Assembly: GCA_963855995.1 (NCBI GenBank)
Contig: OY979722.1
Coordinates: 6,790,001-6,854,000, forward strand
Length of the DNA: 64,000 bases
Reading direction: 5' to 3'
DNA from: Muricea muricata
Lineage: Eukaryota; Cnidaria; Anthozoa; Malacalcyonacea; Plexauridae
Below are positions 12,290-24,571 of this stretch, piece after piece (the first letter of the stretch is position 1; each line of letters begins with the position of its first letter). Both the position numbers and the translations under genes were made by a program. A model generated the notes under the pieces. The model was not told the DNA's origin. It saw only the letters and a program-made list of their open reading frames with translations, and ran no database searches.

Positions 12290-13723
12290 ACCGTTGTCAC
12301 AAAAGGTTGCTCCTGACGTTCGTGGAAACGGTATACACGCATCCTGAAAACCAAATGTTGAATCCATGCCATTTGAATGCCACGGCGCATATGTATGAAA
12401 CTGAGAATTTACGACGCCACCGCTATCGTGAACCTGGTGAAATAAAGCTCAATCGTATTTGTACATGTCAAATGAATACGTGTACTGTCGATATTAAACA
12501 GGAATAAAACCAGTACAATTACTTAGTTTTAAAAAACTACGTTAGCAGATCAGAAGCTCTACTTTAATTAATAACCTCCATGCAGATGCTTTTAAAATGG
12601 GATAGGTAATGGATCGTGTAGTTGTTTGTACACAATTTGCCACGAATTGGAATGTGAAGTTTTAAATCCATGCACCTCAATGCAAAGAAATCAACAAATT
12701 TATATAAAACTATATTATATAAACAATCAAAACACACAATTTTTATACATAAATCATACATGATATTACATAGACGTTTGCCCTGAATCAGGAAATCTCT
12801 TTCCTAACTAGCTACACAAATTCAGAAGTTTTGCTCTCGGTACGACAAGGGTCGCGATAAAAAACTTTGGAAAAACTCATGCGAACTTTTTCACTGACGA
12901 CTAGTATGTAAACCAACATGGCGAACCCTTGTTTTAGTCTGATTAGGGCCATATGGTAGGTAATGGTATGATTGGAATGCTTTTTGGAAATAATATTCAT
13001 GTTATTTCCAAACTGCACGAGAAACCATGCTATTAAACTTGATACAGTCGATTTCAGCCAACTTTTCCCTGCAATAAAACAAGCTTCGTTGCAAAGTTCG
13101 GAAGTTCGTTGCGAAGTTCAAAAGTTTATTCCGAATTACCAAGCCGGTTTGTAAACAAAAGTTGTGATTGGCCCCTGAAGTAAAGTTTTGAACTTCGCAA
13201 CGAAGTTTTGAAGATTACAGTGAAAAGTTACGGAAATGGAAATACAAACGGAAATGTAAGAGACAACAATATACGCAATACTGCTGTGCCTACATCGCGA
13301 ACCCTTCTGTTAACCTTAAAGATTTGATCACCATTGCTACCAAAATTTACCCGCCTAGTTTGTTTTTTTTTCAGAAGTATATACTTCCATGCATTCCCCG
13401 TTATTCTCTCTCAAATTTGATTGGTTCTTAGTGAATACACATTTTTGCACTGTAATTACAGATTTGTACGCAGTGATTACAGATGAATTAACTTCACAAA
13501 AATTGACTAATCACAGACGAAAAACCTTTTCTTCTATATTAATATAGAATTTTTTTTAAAAATATTATTTATATAACAGGTTGCATAGCTCGTGGACAAA
13601 GAGGTTAGGACATGGAAATCACGGACATGTCTAATGTCAAAACATACAGTTAATAGTTAACCGCAAACATACATGCATGCAGCACCAAACAAACATTAGC
13701 AGTTAGCATTACACTAATATTTA
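12290..13723. other. Non-coding AT-rich stretch with a small inverted repeat
   Basis: No gene was recognised. GTTGCGAAGTTCAAAA near 13109 is mirrored by TTTTGAACTTCGCAAC near 13186, together with further copies of the GAAGTT/AACTTC motif between 13085 and 13215. This may be the core of a small MITE. The rest shows nothing supportable. Confidence 0.35.
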
Positions 13724-13725
13724 TA

Positions 13726-14527
13726 CAGGGTGTATAAAAAAAAACGGAGCCCATCTTTTGTGTCAAATTATTTCTAAATTACTGAAGCTTATAGCACAAT
13801 TTTAGACTTGTTTTAAACCACGTTCTTTTCTCTTTCGAACAAGCCGTAATTCGTATTTTTACTCCCAGTAACGTATGTGCTATGACAAATTTAGCAAAAG
13901 CTATCGATTTGAGATGCCCTCCAATTATGCAATTCACTATGTCTTTCATGGTTGCCAGTTAAATTTTTAATTTTTTCGCTTATTACATAAATGGTATTTC
14001 TGTTAAACCTAATAAAACTTGTTATAAAGCTTTACAGAAGATAACGGGCCGTTTACTTCAACAAAAACCTTAGATTTATGACAAATAATGATCGAAATCA
14101 GCGTTTTGTTATCCGCGCGTGCACAATGTTGTCGAAATTGCATAATGTCAATATTCATGAAGTCGACAAGCTTGAACTATCCGTTCGTAGTGCACGTTAA
14201 CGGTCCGTTATCTTCTGTAAAGCTTTATAACAAGTATTATTAAGTTTAACAGAAATACCATTTATGTAATAAGCGAAAAAATTAAAAATTTAACTGGCGA
14301 CCATGAAAGACATAGTGAATTTGCATAATTGGAGGGCATCTCAAATCGATAGCTTTTACTAAATTTGTCATAGCACATACGTTACTGGGAGTAAAAATAC
14401 GAATTAGGGCTTGTTCGAAAGAGAAAAGAACGTGGTTTAAAACAAGTCCAAAATTGTGCTATAAGCTTCAGTAATTTAGAAATAATTAGACACAAAAGAT
14501 GGGCTCCGTTTTTTTTGATACACCCTG
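13726..14527. mobile_element. Fold-back mariner-type MITE with about 330-bp arms
   Basis: The ends are CAGGGTGTATAAAAAAAAAC (13726) and its mirror ending CACCCTG (14527), flanked by TA on both sides. The left arm (to about 14055) is mirrored by the right arm (from about 14195) with only scattered mismatches. For example TACTCCCAGTAACGTATGTG is present in both orientations. A loop of about 130 bp has no coding sequence. Tips and TA duplications fit Tc1/mariner mobilisation. Confidence 0.85.
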
Positions 14528-14834
14528 TATAACTTACCTTTAAATCTTCAACATATGTGATCAAGCTGTTCAAGCATTGCTCTAAACAGCGTTCGTTGCT
14601 TTTGAGACACGAGCGAGAATTTTCCCGTAATATCTAAACAGAAAAAAATCGCAGTAGCTTTGGGTACATCGGCTGAAAAGAGGAACCTTGAAATATTTTC
14701 TCGGAATTACCCTGGACCCAAAGGACAAAAATTGCTCTCGTGTATCTTTATGTATGTTAAGTGAAAGTTTTTAGAAAAAACATAAATTGAAAAACAACAT
14801 CTTGTAATTTGAGGCAAGAAGACAACTATAATTT

Positions 14835-15360
14835 TGCCGTGATAGTTAGAAAATGCTGGCCAATCAAAACTCTAATACGATTTATTATTCTATTAAAACA
14901 TTTTCTGTGATTCTACAGAGTTACATAAACACGAGGGGAATGCTGGGGAAACAAGAAATTGCGTGGAAAAACGAGTACGAATTAGCGCGAGTTTGTTTTG
15001 AGAATGTATTCTATTTTCTTTATTTAAATAACCATTTGAAAACGAAAATTATTATTGTATTTATTCAAATATTGTGTCGATTTTTAACTTGTTCGAGTAA
15101 AATAATAAAAAATTAATTTTTTAACAACTTATCATTCAAAAAACTTGTCAATTTCGAGAGTAAATTTAGTAAAAAATGTCTTCTTGTTGAGTATTTATAC
15201 CAAGTATTTCCCTTTCGTTTTATAACATAGCAGTACTAAATATTTTCGTTAGATTTTTGGCAACTATAATATACGAAAGGCGTTATTTAAAAGTTTTGTC
15301 TCTTAAAATTTCCGTGAAATTCGTGCAACTCGTGCGGAATCCTGCGTGGTTGAGCTTTCC
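14835..15360. repeat. Dispersed repeat family R1, uninterrupted copy
   Basis: This stretch matches 22070-22182 joined to 24572-24960. Shared blocks include CATTTGAAAACGAAAA, TATTTATTCAAATATT, TTGTCAATTTCGAG and TATTCAAT/TATTTATACCAAG around 15190. Divergence is high, so the copies are old. It gives an empty-site counterpart for the element inserted at 22183. Confidence 0.55.
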
Positions 15361-16580
15361 TCTAATAAGCATCCATTTTTTCAAAAAGACTAAATAGAAT
15401 CTATATTTTCTTGCCAGACAGGAATGAATTTAGCTACATAATTTACGAAAGCATTTTTAACAATCCTATGACTCACGCAAATAGGGTAAAAACGCTTTTA
15501 TATAATTTATGCCTTTTATATATGGTAAGTTGAAATTGTCCAAGTTGATCGGCATAATTTCAAATAGTTGAAAATTTTTGACAGGTCACCGGAACCATCT
15601 TTCGTGCAGCCACCTCAAATAAAAAACACGACACGAGGGGCCGCTATCTAGCCAATGAGATGCGTTAGTAGCCAGTTAGCATGATGTGCACATCTCCCGG
15701 CCCTCGCGTGCAAAATTTATCATCATCAAAATATTTGTCACGCGTGTAGCCACCACAGTTTGTTGACGATTTTAAAAAATCGCGAGGAAAAAATTGCCCT
15801 TGTTATCATTATTATTATCATCATTTAACATATTTAAAAACGGTAATCCTTCAGCTTAATGCTGCTTTTCAAGAAACCGTTTGTTTACATTTACATATAA
15901 TTATAAAAAAACTAATCTAGTATTACAACCATTACATACGAAATTTACAATTAGGTTTCGATCTCCCTTTTTGCTCATAGAAGTATAAAGTGGTTACATT
16001 CAATGAACAGCCCGTCCCTTGACATGATTTGTAATTGAAATTTGTTGTTGAGAGGTTAGCATAATTATTGACAACCTCGCCACGCAGAAAGTTCTATGTT
16101 GAAGCACCTCGGTATGAAAACGATTTTTTCATGAAATCAGTTTTAGGTTTTTGAAGGTAAAGTTTACAATTATTGCTCCGTAGTTATATCTAAATTTTAA
16201 CCTTTCTGATATTTTATCTAGAAATTCACCCTCGAGGATCTTATAAGTATCCTAAAACGTTTCCCATTCCAAGCGTTCGAAGAATTCACTGGATCTTATT
16301 GGTAATAATTAAATGTTCGCAGTACGCAAAATTAAATCTTAATACAAGCCCTAAATCTAATCAATCAGTTCATCAAAGTTAAAATATGGCAAACAAAACT
16401 AGAGGTTGGGGTTAGGGATTGGATTAGGATTTATATTGGCCAGACTGAGAACACAGAATTATTACCGCGATATTATGCGTGCGATTGCCATCATTCTACA
16501 CGTTGGACCAAACGTGAAATGAGGTAAAACTAAGGAATTATTCATTTTGATCCAAGCTTAGTAAGTTAAGAAGCCTTTAG
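15361..16580. other. Unassigned stretch, possibly 3' UTR of LINE C
   Basis: No gene was recognised. Because LINE C reads on the minus strand just above 16587, part of this interval may be its 3' untranslated sequence. No clear tail or target duplication was seen. Confidence 0.3.
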
Positions 16581-16586
16581 CTCGTT

Positions 16587-17215
16587 CTAATAGAAGGCAA
16601 TGTGACTTGTTTTGCACTGTATGTCATTGCGTTCTTTCCATTTTAGTTCTTCATCTATGATAATGCAATACCTTCTTTTTCGAAACCTGCTTAATGTTGC
16701 CTGCTTATGGTTGCCAACATATATATTTGGATTATTAGTGAGTTGTTTCAGTTTCCTTTTTGAGGCATACAACATAAACTCTGTTTTCTTTTGTGTTTAG
16801 AGTCAACTCGTTAGTCTCGAGCCATGTATTTACGTTGTGTTAATCATTATTAACCTTATTTTCGTTATTAATGAGGTACCAGAAGTTGCTAGGTTGGTAT
16901 CATTAGCAAGCATAGCTTGTGTTTGTTTAACGCAGTTTGGGAGGTCGTTTATATATAATGTGAATAAACCATGGGCCTAGATTTGATCCTTGTGGTACAC
17001 CACATATTATTTTGTTCAGCTGTGAAATAGTTCTTTGAACTATGCATTTTTGCGTTCTCTTGTTTACATACGATCGGAATAGCCTAAGAGCAACTCCATG
17101 AATTACATATAGTTGTTAAAAGGATTTCATAGTTGATCGTGTCAAAGGCTTTTTAACATCAAGAAATAACACTGCATTTATTATACCTTTATCCATATTA
17201 AGCAAATAAACCTAT
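16587..17215 (-). pseudogene. LINE C, CR1-like reverse transcriptase remnant
   Basis: Read on the minus strand, about 17190-17110 gives an RT block near 'INAVLFLDVKKPFDTINYEIL'. A weak CGVPQGSILGP-like block follows near 16990, then 'YI(N)DLPNCV'-like and 'LANDTNL' (a decayed FADD box) near 16900, and the post-palm region with 'YASKRKLKQL' and 'IIIDEELKWKE' near 16700. Stops and frame changes are frequent. Order and motifs fit a CR1/L2-type RT. Confidence 0.65.
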
Positions 17216-17589
17216 AATCTTAAATTTGAACTAGCGTAAAATTATTGTTATCGTGCTTCAGCGGCAAACCGTTTTTCTCTCTGCTAAATGAATGTAAACA
17301 AAATTGTAATAGTTGCTTTCCGCTTATCTCAAAATTATCAGGCTTAGCCCACAATATAAATTGAAGATATAAGGAAAGATGGGATCTCCCCTGCAGCAAA
17401 TGAATTCATTGCCTGCTCATACGAACGGTATCTTTGTATCCCTTCTATCCAACTGGCTCGCAAGTGGGGAGATATATATTCGTATAAATTCGCTTCGTAT
17501 ATATTTTTTTGTTTTTAAAATTGTGCAAAAACTGTGAAATGTTACTAAATGACAAACACGCATCTATAAATTTCTTGTAAACAAGCTTG

Positions 17590-17870
17590 CAGGAGTTTTA
17601 TAAAATCAGTATTTCACAACTTGTTTTCATCTTTGCAACAATTTGTATTTTTGACAATACTGCACCTTACGATACACCTCATTTTTGTCACAATTTCATT
17701 CACAACTGTTTGTCTTCGATATGAGATAAAATTTAGTATCCACTTGATCATGTAGAGATTAGGATTAGCCGATTTAATTTGTCACTTAAAATGTCATGGG
17801 GGAATGGGTCAAAAGCTTTACTAAGATACAATTCGGACAAAGTTGACATCTTCGTCCTCCAACCATTTAA
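17590..17870 (-). pseudogene. LINE D, short reverse transcriptase fragment
   Basis: Minus-strand reading near 17850-17760 gives 'LYLSKAFDPFPHDIL', the LDLSKAFDTVPH-type RT motif. 'WILNFISYRRQTVVNE' near 17740-17680 matches the following LINE segment. No other part of this LINE was found nearby, and it is distinct from LINE C. Confidence 0.6.
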
Positions 17871-17879
17871 GCCATTATA

Positions 17880-18890
17880 CCATTAAGTGTGGTATTTTTT
17901 TGCTACGTGTATTCCTGCCGCGCCACTGCCAGTAATCCTATAAGCAGCTTTCCACCATCCCATAGTACCATATGTACGTCTACTGTTTTCGTCATAGACC
18001 GCACGAATTTGATTTTCACGAATAAGATTATTGATTCGTTCGTCCATAATACTCTATTTATAGCTGGTAAGCCGCAACCATTTTACATATCTAATTCGTA
18101 ATAATAATAATGATATGCCCTAAATCTCATTAGAACTATAACTAAAATGAGTATGCCCAAGATCTCACATTAGAAACGTAACTAGAATATTGTGCTTACT
18201 GCAAAAATTATATTCTAGCATATAAACACTAGATGATAGGGTTGGCAAAGGCTGGTAGAATTTAAGTTTGAATATTGCACAATATGGAATTTCAACAGCC
18301 ACAATAATACACATTCAAACCAATGATATATTGTCCTAGAAAGTACAAGTGATCTACTGTAAATGCTCGAGAGATTAATCTCGTCTACAGGGATAGGTAT
18401 AGGCTTACTGCATTGATCCGCCTGGCTTCTATGCAAACCGGTCTTATCTTTCTTGATGAGAGTGCAATTCATTATTTTACCCAGTCAACCACCGGAAAAT
18501 TACATATCAAAGTGACCTTGGTAGTGGTAGATAAGTCTAAGACGTTGGTTTTCAGACGTGTAAAATTTCAAACATACATAAAATCCCCACTTGCGAAGCA
18601 GTCAGTACTGTTTTTATTTCATTTAATTTTTATTTTATTAATCTTCGCCACGAATAATAATACGAATAACACGAGCATATGGACACAATACGGTACAATA
18701 CAATACAAGACAATGGCAGGGACACCACAACAGTTAAAATCAGTTAATGTTGGCCATACTAATGTATACACATACAATTACACACAGATATCAGTTATGT
18801 TCAGAAACAACAGTTAATATTGTTGTTCAAACTTCCAGAGGACTGACACAGATTCCAATGTTCTTGTGTCCTCCGGCAACTATGCAGGGC
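17880..18890. other. Unassigned stretch
   Basis: No gene, RNA or clear repeat was recognised. Several open frames exist on both strands but none has codon bias, splice context or a known motif. GGACTGACACAGATTCC with a partial mirror near 18850-18875 is a weak palindrome. Confidence 0.3.
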
Positions 18891-18899
18891 TTTCGAGTA

Positions 18900-21142
18900 A
18901 TATTCTCTCAGAAATCTCTTGAATGTATTTAATAATGTATTTGGTTGTTCTACGTCTGCTGGAAGACAGTTCCACACCCTTGTAACACGAGAGAAATACG
19001 ATCGCTGAAATTAGCTAGTTCTGCATTTCTATGGGCGAAAAGATAAACAGTTGGTACAGGACGACCTTGTTATCCTCGTAGGAATTACAGGTTTTTATTA
19101 CTGGGTTGGGTTTTTCTTGTCACACGTAGACATTTGCACCTGAGTTGTTAGTTAAAGGCAAGGTCACTTGAGGTAGACCAACTGCCAAGGTTATTCAGAT
19201 CACTTTGCAGTAAAGCAGCATCAGAGAAGGAATTCATGCCAAGAAAGATCTTGGAGTCGTTAGCAAAGCAGGCAACAGTGGAGATCTTGACAACTCGTGG
19301 TCGTTAACATATAAGAGGGATAGGACGGGACCTAATATACTGCCCTGAGGCACTCCGAAGGATACTGGTTTTTCAGAGGAAGTTGCACCAATCACCACAT
19401 GATCTACCTGGAATAAATCCATGTCGCGAGGTGTTAATTAGATTTATAAGATGATTACTAAGCTTACTCAGTAAACAGCGCTCAAGGACTTTGGAGATGA
19501 TACAAAGGAGGGAAATTGGATGATAGTTCTCAACGTGAGTTTTATCTCGATTCTTATAAATTGGTATTATGTTTACCAGCTTTTATTCATGTGCTAAAGA
19601 GCCACTGCCGAGAGATCGATTGAATAGGGAACATATGGAAGGATGGGAAAAGGAACACGATGGTGCTATTTGATGGGCAGTTTCTTTCAGGATTCTGGAG
19701 GTATGCCGTCAGGCCTGTCGCTTTGTTGCTATCAAGGTTTAAAAGAGTAACTAAAACGTCATCAACACAAAGATTTAATTATGATATTGATGATTCGTAT
19801 GTCGCGTTTCATGGAGGGATTCTTGTTTCGATTTCTTTAAGGTCGCTGTTTAGCATGGACGAAAAGTATACTTTGAAAATTTCTGCAACGTCACAAGGGC
19901 AGGATGCCGAACGAATTGAGGCCGGCTCCGAACCACTCACTTTCGTTGAAACTTTTTCTGGCACGCTTGAATCTTTGGTCTTCAATTTGAAAAGCGACCA
20001 AAACCTCTTGGTGTTGTTAGGGAGATCTTCGTTAAGGGTTTCAAAGAAACGAGCCCTGCTCTCTGAAATCAAATGTTTCACTCTACTTCGAAGTTCCTTG
20101 ATTTTTTTTTAGTGCATCAGTCGGAAAGGAATTCATCTTCCGTCGTGCAGTTTCTTTTTTCTGAATAGCATAAATTTCTCCGCCATTAATCCAAGGAGGA
20201 CTACTAATATTCTTAATCGTTTTAGCAGGGATATGCTTGTATACTGCCTTGAGAAACAGCAGTTTTCACTTCACCCATTCTTGTTGGACATTCTCTTCCG
20301 ACCCAACAACACAACGCAAGTTTAATTCTTCCACTGTAACTTTTACACCATCACAGTTTCCTCTTCTGTAATCAAAAACTGTTCATTTAAGCTTGGGACC
20401 TGATTTGACGGATGTTTTCAGATGCAAAATAATTGTGTAGTGGTTTGTTACTAATCCACATTCAACTGGGCAAAGTACCAAGATATTCTCGACGTGTGTG
20501 AGAACGTTGGTAATAACAAGAATACGACTAGTACGTTGAAGATAGATTCATCTGCGTTAGATGAAAGCCATTCAGTGTCTCAATGGATTGCACTTCATCG
20601 ACCCCTGTTGTTAGTTCCAGAAAGACCCAGGAAAGCTTGGGGAAATTGAAGTCACCCCATACGATTATATTCGAATATTTAGAGCAAGATTTGTGGAGAA
20701 ACAGCTTAAAATTCTTCGATCCATTTACTGTTCACGTTCTGTGAAGACTTGCAGCAGCAGCCTACTACTTCAAGTTTGATTTTGAGGAAAGTTCAACCCC
20801 GTTACTACTTCTTAGTTCAAGGTCGGTACAAAAGTTGACTTCACAAGAGGTTGATTTAATTGCCAGTAAAACTCCACCAACGCGAGATTTGCGATATTCT
20901 CTGTAAATAGTGTAGCCCTACGGAAGAATTTTAGAACTTTCAACATCATCCCTAAACCATGTCTCTGTGACCCAGACAAGAACTGCCTCTTCAGAAAATA
21001 CGAGATTATAGAAATTATTCAAGTGACACGATTGGTTTACATCTTTTATTTCTATGAAACTTAACAAACTGCGAGTATTAACAACGCGACATTTTGCACA
21101 GGGTTTGCGATTGTGACCAAAGATATTGTTCTGACTTTGCAT
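18900..21142 (-). pseudogene. LINE E, CR1-like, endonuclease to reverse transcriptase
   Basis: On the minus strand the endonuclease starts near 21142 with 'NTRSLLSFIEIKDVNQ' and 'VLVWVTETWFRDDVE', and continues with a 'GGVLLAIKS'-like block and 'VWGDFNFPKLSW' near 20650. A linker ('ARFFETLNEDLPNNTKRFW', 20050-19990) precedes the RT fingers near 19600-19450. 'PVSFGVPQGSILGPVL' (about 19370) and 'FANDSKIF' (about 19245) represent the palm. Part of the palm before the GVPQGS block has been deleted. Frameshifts and stops are scattered. It lies downstream of the 21650-21811 exon on the same strand, so it may sit in the next intron of that gene. Confidence 0.75.
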
Positions 21143-21649
21143 ATTCTGTTCATATTTGTAGGACCCGAATTAGTCGCTATGTCACCAGCAAGCAAGATGC
21201 ATTACAGAAGATGACGATTCTTAAATTGCAGCCCATAACGGTGGCTGGATGGAGAATTTAATTTTTTTGAGTTTTGTCTCGTGTGGACATCCATAGATTG
21301 CATAGGGAAATGAAGAAATCATCGGCCGTTGGTCTATCGTTAATGAATAAGTACACAAGTTTAAATTTTATTGAAAAACACGGAGCACGATATTAGTTGA
21401 CCGTGCAGACTGTAGTCCGCTGACTAACACCGAAGGATACGATGATAGTGCTCGTATAAACAGGCAATAAATCACAACAGGCGAGATACCTGTTTAAGGT
21501 TTTATTCTAAGTTTAAGAATAAAACAGGGTTTTATTCACTTTAACGTACGAAAACGGTGTAACCAAATAACGATCATATTTTTGTAGTCTTAATTTAAAC
21601 AATTATGCAACGCAATTAATTAACAAGTGTAAAATACATTTATACATAC
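21143..21649. other. Probable LINE E 5' region and intron sequence
   Basis: No coding signal was recognised. GTTTTATTCTAAGTTTAAGAATAAAAC near 21496-21530 forms a short hairpin. Confidence 0.3.
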
Positions 21650-21811
21650 CTCTTTTATTTTGACCTTGGTTGCTGAATCAACGGGAGAGTCGTCCGTGAA
21701 TTCAAACAATGGAACATCATTCTCAGGATAGAGTTCCGGAAATTTAATATTTATCCGGAGGTTGCTGTTACTCTTTACCGAGATTGTGCAAGTGCGGTTT
21801 GTGATATCAAC
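21650..21811 (-). CDS. Internal exon of a WDR59-like gene (RWD domain)
   Basis: Minus strand: acceptor TTTTATAG ends at 21812, the exon is 162 nt (54 codons, phase 0 at both ends), and a GTATGT donor starts at 21649. It encodes 'NRTCTISVKSNSNLRINIKF' followed by 'PELYPENDVPLFEF', the YPxNxxPxFxF signature of RWD domains. Spacing and flanking residues resemble the RWD of WDR59, a GATOR2 subunit that regulates TORC1, rather than GCN2 or RNF14; this is from memory of the family. The preceding exon appears to be 25954-26166. Later exons were not found. The name is an inference. Confidence 0.6.
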
Positions 21812-22182
21812 CTATAAAACAGTCAATGGTAGAAATGTGTATTTTTTGAATGTGTAGAAATGTTCATACAACTGTTTACTCTAATCTTTTGCAGAGAGAA
21901 CCACTCTAACTCGTGGAAGAACTAAAACTTCGCGCAAACCTATTTTTAACCTATAAAAAAGCCTATTTGGCTGTTGCTTTTAGTGCAGTGACTTTCAATA
22001 CTACATTGTGTATAAAAAAACTGAACCTTTTGAAATTTAAATTATCTGCAATTTCGAGTTTCTCACGCGTTGCCCGAGTGTTTCTGTAAACTCGAGAGAA
22101 ACACGGAAAAAATGTTTTCTAATTCGTTTTATTAAATAGCCTTTTGAAAACGAAAAAGTTAAGAGCATTGACTTCAATTATA

Positions 22183-24571
22183 GTCAAGGAGGCAGAGGGT
22201 CAAAAATGTATGCACACTTACTTTCTCGAGGGACTAATTCTATTGTTGATAATATTGTAGTTTAGATGTCCCTAAATACGAATTCGAATGTTGTTTCGCC
22301 AGACTTTTCTTGAGTAATGTGTTAAACATGGTTTTCTGCTTGACTTCAAAACATTCGAAAAGGCGCCATTTTGTTTCTAATTTTAGTACAAGAAACGAGC
22401 CCACGATATTTTCGATCAGCGGGCCACCTGGTAACTTCATGTATGCACATTAATACGCAAAATATTCATGCTTTCGCATGGGTAGTCATAGCGTTAATGC
22501 TCAAAACATTTGATATAATTTGTAGTTATTCTGATTCGTGAAATATATATAATTCATTTCTCTTTTTGTTGTTTTAAAAAATTAAAAATTTTTTGAATGA
22601 CTCAAACAACTGTGAAGCGCAAATAGGCAGACGAACCATTGTCACGCAGCTATGCCTGTGCTCATATGTGACCGGTTATAAGGCAGGGTGGAGGGGGGGG
22701 GGGGGACCGGCTGGTGCAATTAAAATATGGTATCCTCATTTTTATCCTCAATTTTTTTATCCTCACCCACTGTGAAAGGCTATGAACAGTCCCTCCCCCC
22801 TTCTGCCGTGGTGATTTTCAACTAGAAAATTATATGCTAACTTAACTCATCAGTTCCTCCCTTCTGCTACCTTAACCTAAATGAAAAGTTCCTTACATTT
22901 CCTAATGTGGCGATGTCTAAAGTTCACCTTTCAAGTTCCTGCTTGATGATGGATAGAGAAGAAAATTATATCACCGTCTTCCTTTCATCTGTGGTGATGT
23001 CTAAAGATGATTATTCTTCCATTTCTCTGCCGTGGTGATGCTTAAAGAACTTTAATACTTGTAATAATTCAAACAAAAGTAGAAGGACTTCCTCTGAGAC
23101 AGGTTGAAATACGAGGTAAAGCCGAGTATTTTTCAATTAAGTTGGCGGATGTACATTTTCAGAATGCATTGCGGTCGGAAATCATTTCACATAGGCGTAC
23201 GAGCCAAGGGGGCTGGGAGGGCTGCAGCCCCCCCCCAAAAAAAAAAAATTGGAAACTGCCAGTTTTTCGGGGAATTTAATTCCATATTTCGGGTAGTTTG
23301 GACGCTGAGACACTGGCCATGGAGGAATTCGGGAAACCAATGACAGCCCCCCCCCCCAGTTGACAGAGATCCCGTACGCCTATGTCATTTCACAAAGCAC
23401 ATTGAACGTCTGTTGAAGGACAAGCACAAGAGAGGAGGTTATTTTCTTTGTGTTGTTAAAGTTTTATATCCCGGGATATTTTCCTTGGCATTTTTTTCAG
23501 TCGTTTTTGCTCAATGTCCGCAATGAATGCTGGTAAAATGTACATGCTGCTTGATTTACGGTGGTGTTATTTCCCTTAATGTACAACCCATAACTACCTA
23601 CAGTTCGATTGCTACGCACCAGACCACTCGGGGAACCTGTTCGCTTGGTAATTTTTCTTTCGACAGTACCACGGTTAAAATAAGAGAAGTAATGTTAATT
23701 GAATAATGTTGTTTGGATATGACCACGGCGGACAAGGAAGGAACTCTTCATGTTATTATCTTCTTCAATTATAGGGTGAGGGCTGATTCAAAAACGGTTC
23801 ACTTATTTTCATGCAAAGGGAAAAAAGGTGGTAATGGAAAATCATTTATACGTTGTACTGAAATATTTTAAAACAAGAATACTTAAAGAAACTGGAGAAC
23901 GTTCATTAAAATTAAACAAACAGCAGATGACCTCCGCCACTACTTGATTTCTTGCTTCCAATAAAACCAAAATAAATCTGTAACAAGGGGGGGGGGGTTA
24001 TCAAAAAGAATACATCATTTTAGGTGATGATAATATATTAAGCATACCATATTTTAATTGCAGCAGCTGGTGGGCACCCTTAGACCGGTCACGTATGAGC
24101 ATAGGCATGACTGTGTAACAATGATTCATTTGCCTGGATATTTGCACCTCACAGTTGTTTGAGTCATTCAAAATATTTTTAATTTTTTAAAACAACAAAA
24201 AGAGAAATGAATTATATATATTTCACGAATCAGAATAACTATAAATTATATCAAATGTTTTGAGCATTGACGCTATGACTACCCATGCGAAAGCATGAAT
24301 ATTTTGCGTATTAATGTGCATACATGAAGTTACCAGGTGGCCCGCTGATCGAAAATATCGTGGGCTCGTTTCTTGTACTAAAATTAGAAACAAAATGGCG
24401 CCTTTTCGAATGTTTTGAAGTCAAGCAGAAAACCATGTTTAACACATTACTCAAGAAAAATCTGCCGAAACAACATTCTAATTCATATTAAAAAACAACT
24501 AAACTACAACATTATCAACAATAGAATTAGTCCCTCGAGAAAGTAAGTAAAATTCCCTCTGCCTCCCTTAC
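22183..24571. mobile_element. DNA element with about 515-bp terminal inverted repeats
   Basis: GTCAAGGAGGCAGAGGG at 22183 mirrors CCCTCTGCCTCCCTTAC ending at 24571. The arms continue to about 22700 and 24055, sharing for example GCGCCATTTTGTTTCTAATT, CGGGCCACCTGGTAACTTCA and CATTTGATATAATTTGTAGT. TA flanks both ends (22181-22182, 24572-24573). No transposase was found in the loop, which instead carries a hAT-type MITE and degenerate repeats of a CTGCCGTGGTGATG motif. It is non-autonomous and probably mariner-mobilised. Confidence 0.7.
23190..23384. mobile_element. hAT-type MITE with 8-bp target duplication
   Basis: CATAGGCGTACG at 23190 is mirrored by CGTACGCCTATG ending at 23384. TCATTTCA is present exactly on both sides (23182-23189 and 23385-23392). 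An 8-bp duplication is diagnostic of hAT transposases. Inside are poly-C tracts near 23230 and 23347 that also mirror each other. Confidence 0.85.

Noticed and set aside
18215-18817. Overlapping open frames on both strands as a host gene
   Set aside because: No codon bias, splice sites or motifs.
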